A stretch of DNA of 64,000 nucleotides, from assembly GCA_964059195.1 (NCBI GenBank), contig CAXKWD010000004.1:123290043-123354042 (forward strand), in the 5' to 3' direction. This document shows positions 56,386-64,000 of the stretch, one piece after another. Within the stretch, counting starts at the first letter, position 1. Each line of letters opens with the position of its first letter. A program made the translations under genes and the position numbers. The notes beneath the pieces are model-generated. The model was not told where the DNA came from, did no database searches, and saw only the letters and a list, made by a program, of their open reading frames with translations. Source of the DNA: Ectobius pallidus (taxonomy: Eukaryota; Arthropoda; Insecta; Blattodea; Ectobiidae).

Positions 56386-57680
56386 ATGACACTGCATGGG
56401 GGAGGAGGGTTTAATGATTGAGTACTTATTCATGAAAATATGCACAAAAGTCAGAGAAAGTTAAATAATTAATTCTGGTAGAAGCACAATAAAGGAGGAT
56501 ATATATTTGGGCACTTTTGACAGTGGCAAGATCTAGGCAAGTGCACTTCAACAAATATTTCTATCCTCCTTTCATAGCTCTATCTGTAAACTGTAAGACA
56601 TGCTTTAAACTTAAAAGTGGAGGTTATGATGCCAATCTACTGGTATAGACAGCTTTGCATTAACCCCAAGATATTTTCAAATTAAAATCTGCAATAACCT
56701 CCAAAATATTCTGAAAACTCAAAGTGATTAAAAAGAAGAAAAAAGAATGCAACTATTGCCTCACATTCTATTTGCCCTCCATGAATAGAAGTCACAGGTC
56801 ACTAAAAGATCCTGTATTAGTTTTTAAATTAGTGATAAAAGTGATTGGAAAAAAAGTCCTTACAGAGCAAAGATATTTTATATTAATACCCCACAAATGA
56901 CTGATGTACTCCTAGAGCTTCTTAGAAGACTCCCAAGGGGTTAGTAACTCACACTGTAAGAAGTCAAACCTTCCATCAACTATCCATCTGTTAAATGTGT
57001 GTAAGCGCAAGTTTCTTAATGTTTTGAGGCTGAGACTCATGGCTTGGAAAATGAACAAATTGTTGACTCTAGCCTATACAATTACAAATTGAAAGTTTTA
57101 ACATCTAAGCCTAGATATATATATAGTATGAAATATGAACATTATTGTTATAAAGTTTTCTCCACTGCCCAGACGATTCCTCTTGGGTCCAATAGTATTT
57201 CTCAATAGGTGACCAAACATTCTACAATTTGCAGGACAGTCCCCAATTCCGTAGCCCTATATCTAGACCTTCCTCCAAGGGACACTCAATTGTCACATTT
57301 TTACTCTGACGATACAGTGAATGCCACTTAATGTAATCATGGATAGTTTTCTTAGTTTTATGAAGTCCCATATGAATTTATATTCATACACTGAAAAAAT
57401 GCTGTGTACTGTGATTAAAGATCCAGTTTATGCTATCACATTTTCCTTTTTTGTGGTTTTATTGCCAAGTACTGTAATCTTTCAAACTCGGTCTCTGAAA
57501 GAGTTTTGTTTCTAACACAAAAGTACTGTGTTATATCGGAAGTAATGGTACTGTTCCCAGCTCACAGGATGACCTGTTCGAAGGGATGCTATTCTCTAAC
57601 TTCCTCTTTTAAGCATTACCCCTCAGTTTAGCTGTTGCTTTTGGTATCTGAAGATGACAGTGATGATTTGCAGTGATGGT
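56386..57680. other. Spacer, nothing recognised
   Basis: Open frames are short and lack domains. I see no inverted repeats. Confidence 0.4.
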
Positions 57681-58690
57681 TAGTGTAAAATGAAAAGACT
57701 TGAACAGACAGGCATTAGATGTTTTGCTAAGCTTTGTTTACCTTCCAAAAACACTACGAAATATTGGTTAATGGACTCCAGGGCAAAGCAGGAATTTTTT
57801 TTTTTAATGACTGCAAAAATAAATGCTTGCAGTCTAACCCCTATATCGACAGCCCTCTGCCAGGTAAGCATGCTCAGCTATTTAACTGGCAAGCGACTGA
57901 TAGTGGCCTGCTAGCTGGCAAACCCCTAGCGCTATCAGACGGTCACCAAGAACCGTCAACAACGCGCTTTCCGTCTGCAAGCCACGGGGCACGAGCTTTC
58001 CGCGTCAACATAGACAACATGCTGGAGTTTTGAACTGTGTGAGAGATTGAGAAGATTATGATGAGGAAGCAAGAAGAAGATTGCCATAGTGATATGTGAG
58101 CAACATGGACGATCCTTTTCACAAATATAGGGATTGCAATAAAGATTTGAAAAGGAAACAAAGGATGCAGACCAGTTCCTGCTGGCCCCTCCCCTCTGCC
58201 TTGAACACATGGTGTTTCCAACAATCTTTACCGAAGGCGTTGGTAGCAGGTGAAGATGTTCGGCGCAGCCATCTTAACATATTATACTATTGCCAATACC
58301 CACTTTGAATAATACAATGTCCTTATGCTTAAAACTATTAAGATAATCATTTTATAACAGTAAAACTAGATGAATTTGTTCAGAAAATGTTTAGTATTCC
58401 TCATAAATGTTCTTAAAAAATGTAACTAGTGAAAATTTATACTGACTTTCTCCCTATCATATTGGTCACTATGATGTAGCCATTTTAGGCTCGTAATGTA
58501 TCTACAAAGTTGCCATAACACTGCAAAATCTGAACCCCTGCCTACCCCTGTCGGAACCTCTGCTAGCAGGGCTTTCTCGATACTGTAAACAAACAGATGT
58601 CAAGGGGTCTGCCAACTGGGTGTGGGTAAGCTGCCATACCTAGCCGAGCTTTATAAATCAGACCCTAATACTGTGGTTCAATGATTCACA
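57681..58690. other. GC-richer region of unknown content
   Basis: 57830-58050 and 58180-58270 are GC-richer than the neighbours, with open frames on both strands (57734-58033 plus, 57943-58224 minus). None is recognisable. 58555-58680 contains a TTTATAAATCAGACCCTAAT string that resembles the end of a DNA element (TTAGGGTCTGATTTATAAA in reverse complement); a partner end was not found. Confidence 0.25.
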
Positions 58691-59956
58691 GTTACATATA
58701 AATAAATAACCTTAAATTAATTCTTCTGGTTACTGTTACCAATCAGTTAATGTCATCAGATTAGCTGCATCCCAAAGTGATCACAATAAGCGGCGTGCAC
58801 TGTATTTGTCCTGATACTTTCATGCTTTCCTGGAAATTCAATTTTGAAAACAATTTTGCTTCTAGCAGTATGATTGTATGAATTGCTGTTTTTTTACACC
58901 AGACACATGTATGTGTTTACAAGAATTGCTGTTTTTTTACTTCAGACACATGTGTTTACAAGTTTTCATAACTCATTAATCAATATTAGTAGCATTTATC
59001 ACTTCAGATATTTTAAATTTGAACATATGATTGGATATTTTTTTACGTAATACTTCAGTAAGAAATTCTTTTGCTTTAGAAAACATAGGTTTAGGCTATT
59101 AACTGGTTCCTTTTAAATTAGAAAATCTTTCCAATAATTCTTTGATGGTGGTATATCAAATAAAACTGATAAATTGAGAAAAGAAAATGAAGAACCTTCC
59201 ATATAGTGAAAAAGTGTCTTTGCAAGTGTAACAGCAAATGGAAAATTAAAGGAATGTAGAACAGACATTACAGAATTCTGTAATAATATATTCAGTATAG
59301 GGCAAAGAGGATTTAATGATATTACAAAACACGGAAAGAGGCAGGAACATCAAAAGAATATGCTATTTACCCAACCAGAAGACTGCTGTTCCAGTTTTTG
59401 GTTTAAATGCCTCTAAGGGTGCAAAATTAATGAAAAAGTATTACAAAATACATGTATACTGTTTTGTTTCAAAACTTGGACAACCTTTAAAACAAACAAA
59501 CAAAAGAAAAAAGATACAATTTTAACCTTGTCTCGCATGACTGAATGTCCCTCGTTTTTAACATTCCTGTGCCTCTCTCTAATCTTTTATTCGGTCACTC
59601 ATTTTCTAAACTTTGTTTTTTTGAATGCTCTAAAGATACTCTCCTTGCATGTAGAGAACCACTAGATGTACACTCTCAATTCTCAATGTATGCTGAAAAG
59701 TCAGTAAATTGATTACAGTCTAATAAATAATTTAACATACTTGTAAGAATACCTCAACCAATGCCTTAACACACTGGCTACCACACATGTTGTATGAAGT
59801 TTTAGAAAAGCCAGCAGTTGTTTCCCATACCCGCAATAAGGTGTAAAAGCCCGTGCTTATGCAGTTATCATGTTTAGTGTGTATGGAGACTTTAAACAAG
59901 CAAAAAATTTAAATATAATTGGATTCATTTTTTAAATAAGCCAATAAGTAAAATAC
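58691..59956. other. AT-rich spacer, nothing recognised
   Basis: It includes a near-perfect local duplication (AATTGCTGTTTTTTTAC and ACACATGT blocks at 58880-58905 and 58923-58950). The 69-codon frame from 59316 has no motif. Confidence 0.4.
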
Positions 59957-60126
59957 CTATTTGGGAAGCTCTTTCTGCCTCATCAGCTTCCAGGTTTGCC
60001 AACCACTGCTTATTTAACCTGGGCCATCCCATCTCAATTCCACAGGCATCCAGAGCCTCCAAACTTCGAAAGGGGAACATTGCATCATCTGGCCAGGAAG
60101 ACACAAAGATAAGGTTGGGAAAAGGT
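59957..60126 (-). CDS. Candidate internal exon of an unidentified host gene
   Basis: The 170-base minus-strand interval is open and bounded by a donor (CAAATAG/GTATTTT at 59957/59956) and an acceptor (TACAATTTTTTGGAG ending at 60127). It would encode PFPNLIFVSSWPDDAMFPFR, then SLEALDACGIEMGWPRLNKQ and WLANLEADEAERASQ. The composition is protein-like, unlike the repeats around it. Intron phases would be 2 on entry and 1 on exit. I do not recognise the family. It lies 2.3 kb downstream of the SHPRH-like terminal exon on the same strand, so it would belong to a different gene or be an isolated relic. Confidence 0.4.
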
Positions 60127-62436
60127 CTCCAAAAAATTGTATATATTACAGTTGGGATATAGCAAAGCACTTTGAATTCGAAAAATATTCAAAGATATAG
60201 ATAGGGTAATTATCAATTTTAAGAAGGCATATTTGAAAAGCATATTGAGAAAAATAAAATATCTACCCATCGCTTAAAAGCATTAGGTGTATTTTACGAA
60301 GGAAATAACAGTATTTTCTCCCGACTTAAACTTAGACAGAGAGCATCCTTTAAAATAGCTGGTAGTGAATGTATTAATTTTGATACATCTCAGCTTCAAA
60401 ATATAAGGAACTGTGTACTTCACTAATATACAACATTACACCTGCTTTCTTCTATGCATTTTCTTTAATAAAATTAAAATGTATAATTCCACCTAGGAAC
60501 CACGTTTTTAATTACAATATCAGTATGTATCTACTCGAAAAATGAACATCGCAATTTATATTTCACAATAAAAATGAATGATTCTCATCAAAGTTTTTTT
60601 CTTCCTCTGTAAATTTGTAACATTTATTCCTAAACACCATCTATAAGCTTCCTCATATTTCGCCAAACAGTGTGTGCTAATTTCCAGAAATAAAATTTGT
60701 ACTACATAAACAAGAATTTTTCTAAAATACAATGCACACAAACCCAACTTATTATCACACCACTACTTATAATACTGTAAAATCACATTTCTTTGGTCAA
60801 CATCCTATATAAACTGACCCTGATTTGCATCCAGCAGAGCTTTCTGCATTGAGATGAATGCATCACTAATAACTCCTTGAGATAAATATGTTACTTAATA
60901 ACTAAGTAAGGTTGCACAGAATTCCTGGACTCTTTTCCTAACTTATCTTTTTGAAAGTCATATTTTAAAATACAAGATCTCTAATTCCTTTTTTCTATAA
61001 ACAACATTCGTATAAAGAACATATTTTTCCAAACTTACTTTCTTAACATGCAACTCCAGATTGAGAAGTTAACAGGAGAAACAGAATGTGATAAAATACA
61101 GAAATTCAATAAAATCTTGAGAAAATGATATCTCAATACCAGATTTTTCAAGGAAATTCCTTCAACTTACATAATTTAAGAAAATAACACAAAGAATCAT
61201 AGTTAACGTTTGGAACTACAAGGAATGCTTTCTTAATGGATGGTTTAAGATATTCCCAAATATTTTTACCTATATGTTTAACAAACAAACAAACAAAAAC
61301 AAAAAAAAACCTTCAATACAGACCTCGATGCACTATAGGGTCTAGGCAGTGCATGGAGTCATTAAAACTGCTCTCATTGACTGAGAAATCTGGGCTATAA
61401 GATCTATAATGAATGTTTTTGACTGCCAATTGTTATTCTTATTAAAAGATAGTCATAAAGCTATTTTTTGTGAAAGAAAATGTTGAAAATATCAGGTGCT
61501 CAACATAACATTCCAATATTTCTTTGAAGGAGTATATCTTCATGGGTGTTGTTTTAAATTATTATGAGGCAGCTGGAGTACATGGTTTCAAAAAGTTCCC
61601 TTTATAATTCTTAGTAATACTGCATATTGGCTGGTTTCTTTTTCAAGGCAGGTTAAGAAGTCAAAGTAAAAGTAAATGGACAGAAAACGTACAACAGCAT
61701 AAAAGAAAATTACATTTTTAACTTGGTTTCAGTGAATGCTATATGTGTAATTTCAATAAATAATAAATTCATGAAAATCAAAGTCTGAATTTCTAAACCT
61801 AAAATAAATTTAGATTTTACAAAGTCTGTTATTAGGAAACGAACATTAGAACAAAAGAAGTGAGGGGCTAAAAAAGTTTTTCTTTTAGGAAAAATGCCCA
61901 GGAATGGTTTTCAAGTAACTGATGTTTCTAATATGAAGTACATTCATAAGATCACTTTCACAACACCAATTCTAAAATCTTCCTGCAAATCAGTCTTCTT
62001 CGAGTTGAAATCACTCTATTGGTCATACCTATAATGTTTTATAGTATTTTTTTTGTTGGTTTTGTGAAAGAAGGAATAAGAAAAGGCCATGTAAACTTCT
62101 AAATCAAGAAATTAATAACAATACATTAAAAGTAAACTTTACAAGAACTTCCTGTAAAATATGCATTTTAAGAGAATATACCATCTTCCTGTTCGATGAC
62201 ATGGAAATGCATGAAACAGCAAATGTTTTCTTCTGGTTTACCTCATTAAAAAAATGTGCAAATAATGTCACATGATTGGTGTCTGCTACTTGGAGCATTT
62301 TCAACACACTTTCCTCACTAGGATAGCATACAAAATAAACATGGCTTATCATTTACTCTTACTATCTGGATCTTCTAGTTACAAGTGAAGAAATAATTAT
62401 AACATTACAAATGCTCTTGTGAGAACTTCCACCAAA
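60127..62436. other. AT-rich non-coding stretch downstream of SHPRH-like exon
   Basis: No open frame with a recognisable domain is present. The part next to 62437 is probably the 3' UTR of the minus-strand gene; a polyadenylation site was not pinned down. Near 61275 is a short (ACAAA)n tract. The frame 62104-62352 has no motif. Confidence 0.4.
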
Positions 62437-62926
62437 TCAGTAATATTCTGACAGTTTATAGCTTAACTCTTCAAGTTGGTCTGTATGGTTACTTTCTTCT
62501 GAACACAAAAAAGAGTTACTTACACTTTCTAGTTCATATCCAGAGTTTCCTGCACTGGTGGAAGGAGGTATGTCATTATAATATTCAGCAGAGGTAGATG
62601 CCTCGCTTTCATTAATTGAATATTCTGTTATTCTAACAGGGACTGTAGGACTTACATATGAAGTAGATGCTCCATTTTCATCGGATGTTGTTGTTTCTGT
62701 TGTGTTGCTAGCTAATTGAAGATTTATACTAACGGAGGGTGCTGCAATCTTATCACATTTCAGTTCAGTTGTACCATTTGGTTCCTCATTTGGTGGTCCA
62801 AAAAGATCTTTGAGTTGGCGAAGTGTCACTTTATCACCACTCCATTTTTCAGCACTATTTCTCACTGCTGTGTACATTCTTTCCTCCACAGTTCCTTTTA
62901 CAAGAAATCGATGAACAACAGTTTTC
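62437..62926 (-). CDS. Terminal exon of SNF2-family helicase/E3 ligase, SHPRH-like
   Basis: After a splice acceptor (TTCTCTTTATTTGAAG ending at 62927) the minus strand reads KTVVHRFLVKGTVEERMYTA, then VRNSAEKWSGDKVTLRQLKD and LFGPPNEEPNG, followed by a Ser/Thr/Glu-rich acidic tail to a stop at 62437. The VHRFLVKGTVEERM string is what follows helicase motif VI in SNF2 proteins, and the LRQLKDLF end fits the C-terminus I remember for SHPRH. SHPRH is a nuclear ligase that acts with PCNA in post-replication repair. The ~105-residue low-complexity tail exceeds the vertebrate protein as I recall it. Exons for the helicase and RING parts lie to the right, beyond or near the window end. RAD5/HLTF-type relatives are the alternative. 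Confidence 0.6.
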
Positions 62927-63164
62927 CTTCAAATAAAGAGAATTTAAGGAATATTACTGTAAGAATGTAAAAATCGTAAGGGGTAATGTAAACATTAAAA
63001 TGGTACGTGAATAAGTAATGATTTAATTTACAATCATGTTTATAAGGATTTTAAATTTCTATATCAGTCAAATTCAAGTAATCTCTTTTAGGACCTGATT
63101 CTATGATTATAACCACAATGCACCATGCCTACACACATTACCACAATCACTCACATCCATATAT
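62927..63164 (-). other. Presumed intron upstream of SHPRH-like terminal exon
   Basis: AT-rich non-coding sequence on the 5' side (minus strand) of the acceptor. The next exon is not visible before the SINE, so the intron probably extends to or past 64000. Confidence 0.4.
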
Positions 63165-63567
63165 TCACACACTCACACACACACACACACACACACACTT
63201 AATAAACACACATACACAAGTCAATGACTCTGTACTTTGAGTTAGATGGGGGTTAAGACTAAATAACTAACTCCGTGGTGCTAACATCCCAAAAAGAGAC
63301 AAGGCCTACCACCCGACTGCTGCGTTATCTACCATAGGCAGACGGCAGGATTGGGGGGTATGTGATCAGCATGCCAACACCATTAATGATGGTTTCCATG
63401 ACCGGAGCCGCTACTTCTCTATCAAGTAGCTCTTCAATTTGAATCACGTGGCTGAGTGCACCCCTACCAGACCTCCCTACCTCAGAAAAATCCGAGGAGG
63501 TACCGGGAATCGAACCCGGGCCAACAGATCTGTAGTCAGCGACGCTAACCACAAGACCACGCCGGCG
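63165..63567 (-). mobile_element. tRNA-derived SINE on minus strand
   Basis: Reading the minus strand from 63567: GCCGGCGTGGTCTTGTGGTT (A-box region 63546-63559), then GGTTCGATTCC (63507-63517), an exact B box, inside a CCCGGGTTCGATTCCCGG stem-loop. A ~250-base tRNA-unrelated body follows and the element ends at a (TG)n tract near 63200-63165. The tRNA-like head is close to an intact tRNA. It lies in the presumed intron of the SHPRH-like gene, in sense orientation. Confidence 0.75.
63171..63199. repeat. (CA)n microsatellite at SINE tail
   Basis: About 14 CA units on the plus strand, at the 3' end of the minus-strand SINE. Confidence 0.9.
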
Positions 63568-64000
63568 GGGGTTGAGACTACCTCAATATAATTACATACA
63601 TCGGTTGTGAAGCAAGCACTATCGAATTATATTCAACTTACTTATTTATAACACGGTTGTCATCATCATTATTATTATATCGTCAATATTTATATAATTA
63701 TATAATTGTAGGTTACCATTATTTGATAATATATATTTGAAGGATATCCTTCAGCTTTCCCCACAGGGAAAAATGAATTCAGTCAACTATGTTTCTAATT
63801 TTAGCATGGTTTTATTGCATATACACTAACATAAAAGTGTAGCCTATTCTAAAACATAGAGAGAGAGGGAGTGAGAAAGAATCCACCAATTACTAGAAAA
63901 TCCCTGAGGGAACAGTCTACCAATAAATCTAGAAGAAATTTATTTAAAAAAAAAAAATCTTTTTTCTTCAGTATTAATGAAGAAGAAAACAAAATCTAAT
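63568..64000. other. AT-rich sequence, presumed intron
   Basis: No exon, repeat or motif recognised before the window ends. Confidence 0.4.

Noticed and set aside
57734..58224. Plus and minus frames in the GC-richer block
   Set aside because: They overlap each other on opposite strands and neither is recognisable.
63490..63567. Functional tRNA gene on the minus strand
   Set aside because: The head is tRNA-like but fused to a longer repeat body ending in a simple repeat, as in SINEs.

Overview
The window reads as AT-rich insect nuclear DNA from a large, repeat-rich genome. The abundance of degraded Tc1/mariner, hAT, pogo, jockey-like LINE and BEL/Pao sequence points to an arthropod. A cockroach/termite-type genome is my guess only. 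No rRNA, CRISPR array, operon or complete host gene is visible. Nearly everything recognisable is mobile-element debris. The exceptions are one convincing host exon at the right end (62437-62926, minus), which reads as the C-terminus of a SNF2-type helicase/E3 ligase resembling SHPRH, and one plausible unidentified exon (59957-60126, minus).

Layout: 1-2598 and 51762-54727 are two copies of a foldback-type element. Its long inverted arms are tandem arrays of a ~170-bp unit, and its centre carries the same captured coding fragment in both copies. 3241-8070, 20070-20600, 28810-31400 and 36470-38290 hold at least six diverged copies of one unclassified ~1.9-kb repeat (called family 1 here) with a conserved hairpin near one end. 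9071-15376 is a decayed BEL/Pao LTR retrotransposon. Its gag has a triplicated 85-residue module, and its pol has lost reverse transcriptase and RNase H by an in-frame deletion. 17420-21700 contains three jockey/CR1-like LINE tails and a small TA-flanked MITE. 22611-27386 is a stack of elements: a minus-strand hAT transposase relic beside a pogo-like element, which is split by a hAT element, which itself carries a mariner-type element. 31636-32912 is a LINE RNase H end. 34326-36150 is a head-to-tail pair of ~0.9-kb repeats. 47331-51570 holds a Tigger-like MITE, two mariner derivatives whose inverted repeats run into coding sequence, a ~143-bp tandem array and a tRNA-like SINE. 55041-55643 is a TTA-flanked MITE. 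63165-63567 is a second tRNA-derived SINE on the minus strand.

There is no evidence that these genes cooperate; the record is one of repeated insertion, nesting and decay. The observations most worth a second look are the foldback element with a captured gene fragment, the exact 85-residue gag triplication, the in-frame pol deletion, the three-level nest, and three mariner-type elements in which the inverted repeats include transposase codons. All family assignments come from reading motifs by eye, without database searches.
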